A DNA stretch of 64,000 nucleotides from Alphaproteobacteria bacterium (GTDB lineage Bacteria; Pseudomonadota; Alphaproteobacteria; Sphingomonadales; Emcibacteraceae): contig JAUIDN010000012.1 of assembly GCA_030428615.1 (NCBI GenBank), forward strand, positions 1-64,000, given 5' to 3'. Shown here piece after piece: positions 38,161 through 48,372 of this stretch (the stretch's first letter is position 1; each line of letters opens with the position of its first letter). The notes beneath the pieces were generated by a model. That model made no database searches. It worked only from the letters and a program-made list of their open reading frames with translations, and was not told where the DNA came from. Made by a program: the position numbers and the translations under genes.

Positions 38161-38200
38161 ATCCCATTGACGGGCATAATATCCCATGATATTCCATTTA
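38161..38200 (-). promoter_or_regulatory. Four 10-bp-phased MraZ-box-like half-sites
   Basis: Four consecutive 10-bp blocks share CAT at the same phase; two read ATCCCAT, one ATTCCAT and one is degenerate. On the minus strand this is TGGGA-like units spaced by 5 bp, the arrangement of MraZ operators (TGGGN repeats with 5-bp spacers) described in E. coli. It sits 70-110 bp before mraZ, consistent with autoregulation. Confidence 0.55.
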
Positions 38201-38269
38201 TAGAATGAAACGGGTTAAATCCCTCGTCATACAAGTGATTGATTGATCAATAATTTTTGAAAGACAAAA

Positions 38270-38746
38270 ATGCCGTTATTTATGTCTAAATATACCAATA
38301 AGGTGGATCGGAAAGGGCGGGTCTCAGTTCCAGCTCAATTTCGTGCGGCGTTACCGGCAGGTTTCCAAAAATCAATCGTGATGTATCAAGCGGTTAATCA
38401 GGAGGCAATAGAGTGTTGTGATTTGCTGCATATCGAAAAAGTTAATGACAGCCTGGAAGGGTTTGATCCCTTGTCCGACGAGCAGCATGAGTTTAGCCTG
38501 GCGCTGATGTCCGGATTGGTTGAGCTGACTTTTGATGGTAATGGGCGGATTATCATACCGCAGGAATTAATGGAATATGCTGGAATTACGGAATATGCAA
38601 CATTTGCAGGTAAAGGCAAAACATTCCAGATATGGGAACCGGAAGCATTCCAACATGAACTCAATAAAGCACGCGACAAGGTAAAAGAAAAAAGGGCGAT
38701 GCTGCGTTTTCGCCAAAATAATGAAAACGGAGGTAAAGGTGACTGA
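38270..38746 (+). CDS. mraZ: Transcriptional regulator MraZ
   Basis: A 158-residue protein of two SpoVT/AbrB-type half domains. The first carries NKVDRKGRVSVPAQFR and the second FDGNGRIIIPQELMEYAGI. MraZ forms ring oligomers that bind repeats upstream of its own operon and repress the dcw cluster. The ATG is 4 codons ahead of a second Met. It is the first gene of the cluster and overlaps rsmH. Confidence 0.95.
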   Translation: MPLFMSKYTNKVDRKGRVSVPAQFRAALPAGFQKSIVMYQAVNQEAIECCDLLHIEKVNDSLEGFDPLSDEQHEFSLALMSGLVELTFDGNGRIIIPQELMEYAGITEYATFAGKGKTFQIWEPEAFQHELNKARDKVKEKRAMLRFRQNNENGGKGD

Positions 38747-39746
38747 CCACATTTCTTCCGAAAGAAGCATTGTTTCCGGAGAAAAGCATTTCCCGGTCAT
38801 GCTCAACGAGGTTCTTGAAGCGTTATCTCCAAAGGAAAGTGGCGAATATGCGGACGGGACGTTTGGTGACGGTGGTTACAGCCGCGCTCTTCTTGAGAAA
38901 AACGTATCGGCTGTCTGGGCAATTGATCGTGATCCGCATGTGGCGGAGAAAGCGGCGGCCCTTGAGGCGGAATTTCCTGGAAAATTCAAGCTATTGCAGG
39001 GGTGCTTTTCTGATATGGAAAGGCTGCTTAAGGAATGCGGGCAGGAATATGTTGATGGGATTGTTTTTGATATAGGTGTTTCATCCATGCAGCTTGATGA
39101 GGCGGGACGCGGGTTTTCATTTATGCAGGATGGTCCGCTTGATATGCGTATGAGCGGTGAGGGGCGCACAGCAGCGGACATTGTAAATGAAATGGACGAA
39201 GAGGAACTCGCCAACATCATTTATCGGTATGGTGAGGAAAGAGCGTCCCGACGTGTTGCCAAAGCAATCGTTAAGGCGCGGGAAGATAAAAACTTCACCC
39301 GTACTCTGGAGCTATCCAGGGTAGTGGAAAAAGCGGTCGGCGGCCCGAAATATAAGAAGGGCAAGCGGCAAATTCATGGCGCAACCAGGACCTTTCAAGC
39401 ACTTCGAATTTATGTAAATGATGAGCTCGGCGAGTTACGGCGTGGACTGGAAGCTGCGGAAAAAATACTGGTGCCAGGGGGAAGATTGTGTGTTGTTACC
39501 TTTCATTCACTGGAAGATCGGATCGTAAAGGAATTCTTTAAAGTCAGAAGCGGTGATACGTCGCGCGGGTCGCGCCACAGGCCAGCACAGGATGACAATT
39601 ATCCAAAGCCAACATTTAATATGCTCTTCCGTGGTGGAAAAAAAGCTTCCCGCGAAGAGATTGATATGAATAGCCGTTCACGTTCCGCGAAGTTAAGAGC
39701 GGCCATTCGAACAGATGCACCCGCATGGGCAGGGGAGTTAATGTGA
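38739..39746 (+). CDS. rsmH: 16S rRNA m4C1402 methyltransferase RsmH
   Basis: A 335-residue SAM-dependent methyltransferase (MraW). Early motifs are FPVMLNEVLEAL and YADGTFGDGGYSRALL, with the SAM site; later ones are VSSMQLDEAGRGFSFM, GPLDMRM and GRLCVVTFHSLEDRIVK. It methylates N4 of C1402 in 16S rRNA. I chose a GTG start with GGAGG 5 bp upstream, overlapping mraZ by 8 bp. An ATG six codons earlier is possible but has no ribosome site. Confidence 0.94.
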   Translation: MTDHISSERSIVSGEKHFPVMLNEVLEALSPKESGEYADGTFGDGGYSRALLEKNVSAVWAIDRDPHVAEKAAALEAEFPGKFKLLQGCFSDMERLLKECGQEYVDGIVFDIGVSSMQLDEAGRGFSFMQDGPLDMRMSGEGRTAADIVNEMDEEELANIIYRYGEERASRRVAKAIVKAREDKNFTRTLELSRVVEKAVGGPKYKKGKRQIHGATRTFQALRIYVNDELGELRRGLEAAEKILVPGGRLCVVTFHSLEDRIVKEFFKVRSGDTSRGSRHRPAQDDNYPKPTFNMLFRGGKKASREEIDMNSRSRSAKLRAAIRTDAPAWAGELM

Positions 39747-40255
39747 TGATTAAGATATTTGCAGTATTTGCAATTCTGACTGTGATGATTTCAACGGCAT
39801 CGGTTTACAACCTTAAACAGGCGACAGAGGACCTTGAAGAAAAAAAACGTGATATCGCAGAAGAAATTTTGAATGACCGTGAGGCAATTAAGGTTTTACG
39901 AGCAGAAATGGCCTACCTTTCACGGCCAGAGCGTCTTGAAAGGTTAAGCAGGCGTCATCTGGCGTTGAATGCCACACAAACAGAGCAGCTGGAAACAGAT
40001 ATTTCGGTGCTTTCGGTGCGTGATAATGTGCAGATGGCAAGTTTGCCGATAGATAATTTTCAGTTACTGCTACCGCGACAAAAACCGGACCCTAGAGCGA
40101 TTGTCAGGGTTAACCAGACCAGGTCAAACAAAAATGTAAGTGTCGTTGCAAAGGCAGAGATTGAGCAAAAACAACAGGGGTTGAAAACTGAGCAGGAAGT
40201 GAAACAGGAGCCATTGAGTCTGTATGAACGCATATTGGCTAAAATAGGTAATTAA
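39746..40255 (+). CDS. ftsL: Cell division protein FtsL
   Basis: A 169-residue bitopic protein with one N-terminal TM (IFAVFAILTVMISTASVYNL) and a periplasmic coiled coil. The coil includes LRAEMAYLSRPERLERLSRRH, which matches the FtsL/FtsB partner region. The ATG overlaps the rsmH stop by one base (TGATG) and has GGGGAG upstream. Primary sequence of FtsL is poorly conserved; the position after rsmH and before ftsI supports the call. Confidence 0.88.
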   Translation: MIKIFAVFAILTVMISTASVYNLKQATEDLEEKKRDIAEEILNDREAIKVLRAEMAYLSRPERLERLSRRHLALNATQTEQLETDISVLSVRDNVQMASLPIDNFQLLLPRQKPDPRAIVRVNQTRSNKNVSVVAKAEIEQKQQGLKTEQEVKQEPLSLYERILAKIGN

Positions 40256-40271
40256 AACAGGGAAAGAAAAC

Positions 40272-41993
40272 GTGAAGCCAATCGACTTGCGAATGGAGGG
40301 TACAAGGCAAGGTGCAATAGAGACCGCCCGTAACCGGATTATTGTTGTTATGGCATTATTCACGCTGGGCTTTTTTAGTTTGGTGGTGAAATTAATTTCG
40401 GTTGGCGTGTTTCAGGCAAACGGAACCACGTATTATCAAACCGCTTCTAGTTCGCAGTCTGCTCTCATGGCCAGAGCGGATATTGTTGATCGTAACGGTG
40501 TCATATTGGCGACCAATCTTAAAACACCTTCCTTGGCGATTTCAAAAGTCGATATGAGGGCGTCTGCAGAAGAGCTGGCGCAAGAAGTATCTGAAGTATT
40601 GCCTGAAATGGAATATGAAGATGTCTTGGCGATTATGAATGCTAAAGGTAATCACCGATGGATAAAAAGAAAACTCACCCCTAAACAGGAATATGACATT
40701 CGCAAGATCGGCGATCCCGGATTGGTGACGTCGGATTCCGAAAAAAGAATATATCCCCATGGGCGTCTTGCTGCCCATATCCTGGGCGCAGTTGATATAG
40801 ATAACAACCCAAAGCTTGGCGTAGAAGCATATTTTGACGAGCAATTATCGGATCCTGCGAAATCCGAAGAACCGCTGATGCTTTCAATTGATATCCGATT
40901 GCAGCATATCCTTAACCAGGAACTTACATCATATATGGATAAGTTTTTAGCCAAGGGTGCGGCCGGTCTGGTTCTTGATGTAAGAACGGGTGAGGTGCTT
41001 GCTTTATCCTCTCTTCCTGATTTTGATCCCAATGATCTGAATGGACCAAAAAACCTGAGCGAAATGAACAAGGTACTTCAGGGGGTCTATGAGCTTGGTT
41101 CCGGATTTAAAACATTTACCATTGCATCGGGTTTGGAAAATAAGGTGGTAGACCTGTCTGATGGCTACGATGCAACAAAACCGGTTGTGGTGGGTGGATT
41201 TACCATTCGTGACGATCATCCAAAGGAACGTTGGTTAAACATTCCAGAGATTTTTGCCTATTCATCCAATATCGGAACTTTGAAACTTGCGCAGGATATC
41301 GGTGTGGAAAGGCAAAAAGAGTTTTTCGATAAATTAGGTCTATTCGGAAAATCGGATATTGAAGTTTATGAAAAAAGTGGTCCTCTTTTGCCAAGACAAT
41401 GGGGACCAACAGAGCTTGCCACGACGGCTTATGGGCACGGCATAGCCGTTACGCCACTCCATTTGGCAACTGGAATTGCAGCAATGGTAAATGGCGGACG
41501 CCTTATTCCTGCCACCTTGCTAAGGAAAAATGTCTCCGAATTTACGGGTGTCACCCGAATTTCTTCCGATGATGAGAGTAGCGCTCATTCTCAGGTTATT
41601 TCACAGGAAACAAGTGGGATTATGAGAAACCTTCTCCATCTTGCGGTGGAAGTGGGCACCGGAAAAAATGCGAAAGTGGATGGCTATTTGATTGGTGGTA
41701 AGACAGGTACTGCAGAAAAAGTGATAAAAGGCGGCGGATACAGCCATAAAGCCGTTATTTCATCCTTTATTTCTGTTTTTCCGATAAATGACCCAAAATA
41801 TCTTGTGTTTGCGATGCTTGATGAGCCCCAAGGTATCAAAGAGACATTCAATCTCAGGACAGCGGGGATGACAGCCGCACCGATGGTTGGGGATATTATA
41901 CGCCGTATCGGCCCACTAATGGGCGTTTCAACAACCAAAAAAGATGAAATTGAGTATGAGGACCTGATTTTAGTGTCCGGACATGAAAGATGA
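40272..41993 (+). CDS. ftsI: Septal peptidoglycan transpeptidase FtsI (PBP3)
   Basis: A 573-residue class B penicillin-binding protein. TM residues 22-45 (VMALFTLGFFSLVVKLISV), a pedestal domain with RADIVDRNGVILATNL, and the transpeptidase domain. The catalytic SxxK is S277 in LGSGFKTF, SxN is in YSSNIGTL, and KTG is in IGGKTGTAEK. It cross-links septal wall in the FtsQLB-FtsWI complex. The start is GTG. Its stop overlaps the murE start by 4 bp. Confidence 0.95.
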   Translation: MKPIDLRMEGTRQGAIETARNRIIVVMALFTLGFFSLVVKLISVGVFQANGTTYYQTASSSQSALMARADIVDRNGVILATNLKTPSLAISKVDMRASAEELAQEVSEVLPEMEYEDVLAIMNAKGNHRWIKRKLTPKQEYDIRKIGDPGLVTSDSEKRIYPHGRLAAHILGAVDIDNNPKLGVEAYFDEQLSDPAKSEEPLMLSIDIRLQHILNQELTSYMDKFLAKGAAGLVLDVRTGEVLALSSLPDFDPNDLNGPKNLSEMNKVLQGVYELGSGFKTFTIASGLENKVVDLSDGYDATKPVVVGGFTIRDDHPKERWLNIPEIFAYSSNIGTLKLAQDIGVERQKEFFDKLGLFGKSDIEVYEKSGPLLPRQWGPTELATTAYGHGIAVTPLHLATGIAAMVNGGRLIPATLLRKNVSEFTGVTRISSDDESSAHSQVISQETSGIMRNLLHLAVEVGTGKNAKVDGYLIGGKTGTAEKVIKGGGYSHKAVISSFISVFPINDPKYLVFAMLDEPQGIKETFNLRTAGMTAAPMVGDIIRRIGPLMGVSTTKKDEIEYEDLILVSGHER

Positions 41994-43456
41994 AGCTAAG
42001 CGCATTAATAGAGAGCGACGTATCGTTACCGGATCTGGATATCCGGGGAATTACGGCCGATAGTCGGAGTGTGGAGCCGGGGTATCTTTTTGTCGCGCTT
42101 CCGGGATTAAATTTTAACGGCGCGGACTTTATTGGTGATGCGGTAAGCGCAGGTGCGTCAGCAATCGTTTGTGTGCCGGAGGCAAAGTCGGAAGAGTATG
42201 ATGTTGTATGGATATTGGAAGAATTTCCAAGTCATGTGTTTCCTCATATTCTGTCACGGTTTTTTAAAATGCAACCTTCCAATATTGCAGCGGTAACCGG
42301 CACGAACGGCAAGACATCAGTTGCGTTCTTTACCCAGCAGATCTGGAAGCAGATGGGCCTAAAATCGGCTTCTGTCGGAACATTGGGAATTCAGGGTGAC
42401 GGATATCAGAAATATACCGGTCTGACGACACCTGATCCGGTGGTTATCCACAAGGCGCTCAGCGAGCTTTGTGACTTGGGTATAGATCATGTGGTTTTTG
42501 AGGCCTCAAGCCACGGACTTGACCAGAGGCGACTTGACGGGGTTGATATTTCGGCGGCGGCGTTCACAAATTTAACCCATGACCATCTGGATTACCATAA
42601 AACGCAGAGCGAATATTTCAACGCCAAGAAACGTCTTTTTACGGAATTACTTAAGCCGTCCGGGACAGCAGTCCTGAATATTGACAGCCCAATGGTGCGC
42701 CAAATTGAAAAATTATGTGAGGAACGGGGCCATAACATAATAACGGTCGGACGTGATGATGGTGACATCCGGCTTCTTGATCAACGCACCTCGTCGTCAG
42801 GTCAGGATATAACCGTAAGCTACCAGTCAAATATTTATGATGTGTCATTACCGCTTGTAGGTCATTTCCAGGCAACAAACGCATTGATGGCGGTGGGGTT
42901 GGTAATCGGATGTGGCGGCGATGCGGATAGCGCATTTCGCGCCTTATCTTATCTTAGGCCCGTCCGTGGCCGCATGGAACAAGCCGGACGTCATCCGAAA
43001 GGGGGACGCGTATATGTGGATTATGCGCACACGCCAGATGCATTGGAAACTGTATTGCGGGCTCTTAAACCCCATGTTCGTGGAAAGCTTTCTGTTGTTT
43101 TTGGATGCGGCGGTGACAGAGATAAGACCAAACGGAAAATTATGGGGCAGATTGCTGAAGCAGTGGCGGACAGAATTTATGTCACCGACGATAATCCACG
43201 GTCGGAAAACCCCGCAGATATACGCCGGGAAATTTTGAAGGGGTGCCCCGGTGCAACGGATGCAGGTGACCGCGCGAGTGCCATTGAAATGGCGGTGTCG
43301 GAAATGGCGGCAGGGGATGTATTGCTGGTGGCGGGTAAAGGTCACGAGCAAGGCCAGACGATAGGCGATGAAGTGTTGGATTTTGACGATGTTTCTGTTG
43401 TTCGGTCCGCGATCGCCGCGGTAGAGCACAATGAAGTAAGAATATCGGCTAGTTAG
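41990..43456 (+). CDS. murE: UDP-MurNAc-tripeptide synthetase MurE (meso-DAP adding)
   Basis: A 488-residue Mur ligase that adds diaminopimelate to UDP-MurNAc-L-Ala-D-Glu. The ATP site is VTGTNGKTSVAFF. The DAP-recognition motif DNPR is seen in TDDNPRSENPADIRREI, which argues for meso-DAP rather than lysine and fits dapD/dapE in this window. The C-terminal domain has VYVDYAHTPDALE and VFGCGGDRDK. Confidence 0.96.
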   Translation: MKLSALIESDVSLPDLDIRGITADSRSVEPGYLFVALPGLNFNGADFIGDAVSAGASAIVCVPEAKSEEYDVVWILEEFPSHVFPHILSRFFKMQPSNIAAVTGTNGKTSVAFFTQQIWKQMGLKSASVGTLGIQGDGYQKYTGLTTPDPVVIHKALSELCDLGIDHVVFEASSHGLDQRRLDGVDISAAAFTNLTHDHLDYHKTQSEYFNAKKRLFTELLKPSGTAVLNIDSPMVRQIEKLCEERGHNIITVGRDDGDIRLLDQRTSSSGQDITVSYQSNIYDVSLPLVGHFQATNALMAVGLVIGCGGDADSAFRALSYLRPVRGRMEQAGRHPKGGRVYVDYAHTPDALETVLRALKPHVRGKLSVVFGCGGDRDKTKRKIMGQIAEAVADRIYVTDDNPRSENPADIRREILKGCPGATDAGDRASAIEMAVSEMAAGDVLLVAGKGHEQGQTIGDEVLDFDDVSVVRSAIAAVEHNEVRISAS

Positions 43457-43470
43457 AGAGGATGTGAAAA

Positions 43471-44913
43471 ATGAGTTTGTTACCTTTATGGACATCGCAG
43501 GAATTAACCAAGATATTTGGTGTGAAGTGCGCCGCGAACTGGAATTCTTACGGTGTTTCCATTGACAGCAGGACTATTGAAAAAGGTGATTTGTTTTTTG
43601 CACTTTCTGGCCCAAACTTTGATGGACATGGTTATGTGAAGACCGCATTCGACAGTGGAGCTGCGGGTGCGGTGGTAAATAAAAAGATCGATGGGGTGCC
43701 GGAAGATAGATTGATCATTGTTGATGATGTCATGGCGGCGCTCGTCAGTCTTGGTAAAGCGGGGCGTCACCGTGTTGATGTGCCAATTGTTGCCGTTACG
43801 GGAAGTGTCGGAAAAACAGGTACAAAAGAAGCCCTGAAGGCAGCGCTTTCAAGGAACAAAAAAACCCATGCCAGTATACTTAGCTATAATAATGATGTGG
43901 GAGTTCCATTGTCACTTGCACGGATGCCATATGATACCGAGGTTGGTATCTTTGAAATGGGTATGAACCATGCGGGCGAACTTAAAGAGCTTGTGAAACT
44001 AGTGCGGCCCGATGTGTCGATTATTACGACTGTAGAGCTTGCGCACAGTGAATTTTTTGAAAATATTGAGCAGATCGCCGATGCGAAAGCAGAAATATTT
44101 ACAGCGATGAATAATGGTGGAACAGCTGTTCTAAACCGTGATAACCCCCATTTTTCCAGATTGAAAAAACGTGCGGAAGAAGCGGGTGTTGAAAGAATTA
44201 TTTCCTTCGGAAAAGATGAACAGGCAGATGTGCGGGTACAAAGATATTTTTTTCATGATACCTGTAGCTGTATTATCGCAGATGTTATGGGGAAAATTAT
44301 GACCTATAAGGTCGGGATGCTTGGTGATCACTGGGTGATGAATTCATTGGCGGTACTGGCTACTGTTGACGCGATAGGTGCGGATTTGGGGTTATCCGGT
44401 CTTGGTCTTGCGGAGCTTCAGCCGCTGGAGGGGCGCGGGAGGCGTGAGCGTATTTATTTGGATATTGCAACGGATGAATCGTTTCTTCTCATCGATGAAA
44501 GTTATAATGCAAATCCGGCAAGCATGAAGGCCGCCATAGAAACATTGGGACACTGCGAAAGTGTCGATACGGGGCGTAAAGTGGTTGTTCTGAGCGATAT
44601 GGGTGAGCTGGGTGAACAGGCAGATCAATTACATTGTGAGCTGGGAGCTGTTCTGGACGGCGCGGATGTCGATGTTGTCTTCGCGGTTGGGAAGCACATG
44701 AAACATCTTGCTGATCTTATTGTTCATCAATACCCGACCATAAGAATGAATTATTTTAATGAAAAGGCGGCTCTGGAACGGGCATTACTGCATGATATCC
44801 ATGACGGCGATGTCATTATGATCAAAGGATCAAATGCGGGAGGACTGTCATCCGTAGTGAAAAAATTGCAATCTCTTGACCGTAATCTTGATAAGCAGGT
44901 TGCAAATAATTAA
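43471..44913 (+). CDS. murF: UDP-MurNAc-pentapeptide synthetase MurF
   Basis: A 480-residue Mur ligase that adds D-Ala-D-Ala, the product of the neighbouring Ddl, to the tripeptide. N-terminal [22 protein letters not shown] site [27 protein letters not shown] and [13 protein letters not shown] are standard family marks. It begins 14 bp after murE with AGAGGATG upstream. Confidence 0.96.
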   Translation: MSLLPLWTSQELTKIFGVKCAANWNSYGVSIDSRTIEKGDLFFALSGPNFDGHGYVKTAFDSGAAGAVVNKKIDGVPEDRLIIVDDVMAALVSLGKAGRHRVDVPIVAVTGSVGKTGTKEALKAALSRNKKTHASILSYNNDVGVPLSLARMPYDTEVGIFEMGMNHAGELKELVKLVRPDVSIITTVELAHSEFFENIEQIADAKAEIFTAMNNGGTAVLNRDNPHFSRLKKRAEEAGVERIISFGKDEQADVRVQRYFFHDTCSCIIADVMGKIMTYKVGMLGDHWVMNSLAVLATVDAIGADLGLSGLGLAELQPLEGRGRRERIYLDIATDESFLLIDESYNANPASMKAAIETLGHCESVDTGRKVVVLSDMGELGEQADQLHCELGAVLDGADVDVVFAVGKHMKHLADLIVHQYPTIRMNYFNEKAALERALLHDIHDGDVIMIKGSNAGGLSSVVKKLQSLDRNLDKQVANN

Positions 44914-44936
44914 CACGAAAAAAGGTACACTATAGA

Positions 44937-46025
44937 ATGCTCTATCATCTTCTAATTTCGCTCAGCGATGAATACACTTTTTTAAATGTGTTTAGTTATC
45001 TGACGTTCAGAACGGGCATTTCTTTATTTACCGCTTTTGTGATCAGCTTTCTACTGGGCCCAAGGGTCATATTTATGCTCAAGTCAAAGCAGAAAAAAGG
45101 TCAGCCAATTCGTGATGATGGCCCGGAAAATCATGTGCTTACCAAACAGGGAACCCCGACAATGGGCGGGTTTCTTATCTTGTTGGGACTGAGTTCAAGC
45201 ACGCTGCTTTGGGCGGACTTGACCAATCAGTATGTATGGGCGTGTTTGCTGGTAACCACCGGGTTTGGTTTTATCGGGTTTCTTGATGATTACGCTAAAA
45301 TTACCAGATCAAGTTCCGCCGGTGTTTCGGGTAAGGTGAAGCTTCTTCTGGAACTTATTATTTCATTTGGGGCTGTCTGGATTATTATGGAAACGGCGGA
45401 TCCGGATATTGGTGATAAGCTTGCGCTTCCCTTTTTCAAAGATGTGATGGTTGACTTAGGCTGGTTCATGATGCCGTTTGCGATATTTGTGCTGATTGGT
45501 GCATCAAACAGTGTAAATCTGACGGATGGTCTTGATGGTCTTGCAATTATGCCGGTCATTATTGCGTCCGGTACCTTTGCGATCATTGCCTATGTGGTTG
45601 GAAATACGGTTTACTCAGATTATCTGAATTTGACCTATGTTGAGGGGACGGGTGAACTGTCTGTTTTTATGGCGGCGATTATTGGTGCTGGTCTTGGATT
45701 TTTGTGGTTTAATGCGCCGCCGGCTATGATCTTTATGGGGGATACCGGCAGTCTTTCATTGGGTGGCGCTTTAGGTGCGGTTAGTGTGATCACTAAACAT
45801 GAAATTGTCCTTGCCATTGTTGGTGGATTATTTGTTCTGGAGACGGTATCCGTAATTGTGCAGGTTGTATCCTTCAAACTGACTGGCAAACGCGTTTTTA
45901 GAATGGCGCCTATCCACCATCATTATGAAAAGAAGGGCTGGGCAGAGCCAACAATCGTGATCCGTTTTTGGATTATTGCGGTGCTGCTTGGGTTAATCGG
46001 TCTTGCAACTTTGAAATTGAGGTAA
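44937..46025 (+). CDS. mraY: Phospho-MurNAc-pentapeptide translocase MraY
   Basis: A 362-residue polytopic membrane enzyme that links UDP-MurNAc-pentapeptide to undecaprenyl phosphate, giving lipid I. About ten TM helices. Signature loops are [37 protein letters not shown] and [12 protein letters not shown], and the C-terminal [14 protein letters not shown]. Directly followed by ftsW after 8 bp; the murD gene normally found here is absent. Confidence 0.97.
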   Translation: MLYHLLISLSDEYTFLNVFSYLTFRTGISLFTAFVISFLLGPRVIFMLKSKQKKGQPIRDDGPENHVLTKQGTPTMGGFLILLGLSSSTLLWADLTNQYVWACLLVTTGFGFIGFLDDYAKITRSSSAGVSGKVKLLLELIISFGAVWIIMETADPDIGDKLALPFFKDVMVDLGWFMMPFAIFVLIGASNSVNLTDGLDGLAIMPVIIASGTFAIIAYVVGNTVYSDYLNLTYVEGTGELSVFMAAIIGAGLGFLWFNAPPAMIFMGDTGSLSLGGALGAVSVITKHEIVLAIVGGLFVLETVSVIVQVVSFKLTGKRVFRMAPIHHHYEKKGWAEPTIVIRFWIIAVLLGLIGLATLKLR

Positions 46026-46033
46026 TTCAGAAG

Positions 46034-47182
46034 ATGGGTACTTTTTCACGGACAGATAACAGTATTTTAAGCACATGGTGGTGGACTGTGGATCGCTGGC
46101 TGCTGATGTCGATTGCCCTGCTCATTACCATCGGGATCGTATTGGTCTTTGGCGCGAGCCCCGCGGTTGCAGAACGGATCGGTTTATCCAGTTTTCATTT
46201 TGTTGAGCGGCAGATCGTCTTCCTTATCCTTTCGGTAGGGGCAATGTTTGCGGTGTCATTAATGTCACCCGTTATGGTTAGGCGGTTCGGGGTTATTTTA
46301 TTTGTCGTTTGTCTGCTTTTATTGGGTGCAACTTTAGTTGCGGGCGCGGAAGCCAAAGGCGCACGTCGCTGGATCCAGATAGGATCATTTACCCTGCAGG
46401 CATCGGAATTTTTAAAGCCTGCATTTATCATTTTTACCGCCTGGATGTTTTCTGAAAGTCAGAGAAACCCGAAATTTCCCGGATGGAAAATTTCATTTGT
46501 GACTTTTGGAATCGTTGTAGCCTTGTTGATCAGTCAGCCGGATCTGGGACAGACGATACTGGTGGCCGTGGTTTGGGGTATTCAATTGTTCATGGCCGGT
46601 TTGGCGTGGTTCTGGGTTGGTGCCTTAATCGCGCTTGCTTTCTTTGGATTATTGGTTGCGTATTTTACGTTGCCGCATGTGGAAAAGCGGGTTGATAATT
46701 TTTTCTTTCCAAGCCCAGGCGGCAACTATCAGGTCGATCTGTCACTCAATGCCTTTAAAAATGGCGGTATATTGGGTCAGGGTCCGGGAGAAGGCGTGGT
46801 CAAAAAATATCTGCCGGACGCGCACTCGGACTATATTTTCGCGGTCGCGGGGGAAGAGTTCGGCGCCGTCATCTGTTTGCTGATCATACTTATATTTGCC
46901 GTTATCGTAATCAGAGGGTTTGTTAATCTGCTGAAAGAGCAGGATATGTTTACTGTCCTTGCGGTAGCAGGGCTTCTTATTCAGTTTGGCACGCAGGCGT
47001 TTATTAATCTTGCGGTGAATTTATCTATACTTCCGTCCAAGGGAATGACGTTGCCGTTTATCAGCTACGGCGGATCTTCGATGTTGTCATTAGCGGTAGG
47101 TATGGGAATGATCCTTTCTCTTACCAGACGGTACAGCCATTATCAACCCGGGCAGACAGCCCTTACCTGGGGGCGCGGATGA
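46034..47182 (+). CDS. ftsW: Septal lipid II glycosyltransferase FtsW
   Basis: A 382-residue SEDS-family protein with about ten TM helices. Marks are KGARRWIQIGSFTLQASEFL, the loop HSDYIFAVAGEEFGA and GMTLPFISYGGSSM. It polymerises glycan strands at the septum with FtsI. The ATG giving MGTFSRTD is used; an earlier in-frame ATG lies inside mraY and has no support. Its stop overlaps the murG start by 4 bp. Confidence 0.96.
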   Translation: MGTFSRTDNSILSTWWWTVDRWLLMSIALLITIGIVLVFGASPAVAERIGLSSFHFVERQIVFLILSVGAMFAVSLMSPVMVRRFGVILFVVCLLLLGATLVAGAEAKGARRWIQIGSFTLQASEFLKPAFIIFTAWMFSESQRNPKFPGWKISFVTFGIVVALLISQPDLGQTILVAVVWGIQLFMAGLAWFWVGALIALAFFGLLVAYFTLPHVEKRVDNFFFPSPGGNYQVDLSLNAFKNGGILGQGPGEGVVKKYLPDAHSDYIFAVAGEEFGAVICLLIILIFAVIVIRGFVNLLKEQDMFTVLAVAGLLIQFGTQAFINLAVNLSILPSKGMTLPFISYGGSSMLSLAVGMGMILSLTRRYSHYQPGQTALTWGRG

Positions 47183-48372
47183 TCAGAAGAAGAACAAGTC
47201 ATATTGTTCTGGCGGCAGGCGGTACAGGCGGTCATATGTTTCCGGCACTTTCCTTAATGGAAGAGCTTCTTGAACGCGGTCACCGGGTTACGCTTGTTAC
47301 CGACAAACGCGGCCTTAAATACCGGAAAATGTTTGAAGGCGTTAAGATCTATCAAGTGGATAGCGCGTCGTTTGCAGGGAAGGGAATATTGGGCAAAATA
47401 TTTTCCGTTCCCAAAATAATCGGCGGCATATTTGAGGCACGATCCCTTCTGAAAATGATCAAAGCTGGTGCAGTGATCGGGTTCGGCGGATATCCGTCTT
47501 TTCCAACGATCCGTGCGGCGATATCTCTTGGGATACCAACCTGCCTTCACGAACAAAATGCCGTGCTTGGCAAAGTAAACCGGTATCTTGCCAAGTCGGT
47601 GGATGCCGTGGCGCTTTCATTTGAAGAAACAAAAAAAGTAAATTGGCATGGTAATAAATTTACAGCAGTAACCGGTAATCCGGTCCGCGGGGAAATTGTG
47701 GAAATCGGGGATCTTTATTATCCGACATTGGGTGATGATAGAATTTTCAGAATACTTGTTATTGGTGGTAGTCAGGGAGCAAAAATTTTCAGTGAGGTTG
47801 TCCCGCAAGCTATTTCCACCTTGCCGCGCGCCTCTCAGAGGCGGTTGCAGATAACACAACAATGCCGCGAGGAAGATATAGATGCTGTACGCGAATTATA
47901 TGCCGATACCAAGATAGCGGTGGAGCTTACAACATTCATTGACGATTTGCCGGGATGTCTGAGATGGGCGCATCTGGTGGTTGGACGGGCCGGTGCCTCA
48001 ACAATTGCGGAACTTACGACCGCGGGAAGACCGGGTATACTTGTTCCGTACCCCTTTGCGACGGATGATCACCAAACTGAAAACGCCAGGGAGCTGGTAG
48101 CGTGCGGCGGCGGGTGGTTATACAAAGACAAGGAATTTAATGCCAAGACGCTAGCAAAAGTACTTCAACGGATGGCGAGACATCCGAATGAGGTCTGGGC
48201 TGCCGCAGAAGAAGCAAGGAAAATTGGGAAACCATATGCGGCAAAAGATCTTGCCGATATTGTGGAGAGGCTTGCACTCGTGAAAGGTGACAGGACGATC
48301 ATTAAAATTAATAAAATTTCTCAAGAAAAAGAGGAAGAGATAAAAAGCGAAGGACTGCGTGCCGAAAGATGA
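47179..48372 (+). CDS. murG: Lipid II synthase MurG
   Basis: A 397-residue GT-B glycosyltransferase that adds GlcNAc to lipid I. N-terminal G-loop [13 protein letters not shown], acceptor site [26 protein letters not shown] and, in the C-domain, GGSQGAKIF and [13 protein letters not shown]. It carries a charged tail of about 30 residues after the usual end near LADIVERL, longer than the E. coli protein (355). Overlaps murC by 4 bp. Confidence 0.96.
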   Translation: MIRRRTSHIVLAAGGTGGHMFPALSLMEELLERGHRVTLVTDKRGLKYRKMFEGVKIYQVDSASFAGKGILGKIFSVPKIIGGIFEARSLLKMIKAGAVIGFGGYPSFPTIRAAISLGIPTCLHEQNAVLGKVNRYLAKSVDAVALSFEETKKVNWHGNKFTAVTGNPVRGEIVEIGDLYYPTLGDDRIFRILVIGGSQGAKIFSEVVPQAISTLPRASQRRLQITQQCREEDIDAVRELYADTKIAVELTTFIDDLPGCLRWAHLVVGRAGASTIAELTTAGRPGILVPYPFATDDHQTENARELVACGGGWLYKDKEFNAKTLAKVLQRMARHPNEVWAAAEEARKIGKPYAAKDLADIVERLALVKGDRTIIKINKISQEKEEEIKSEGLRAER

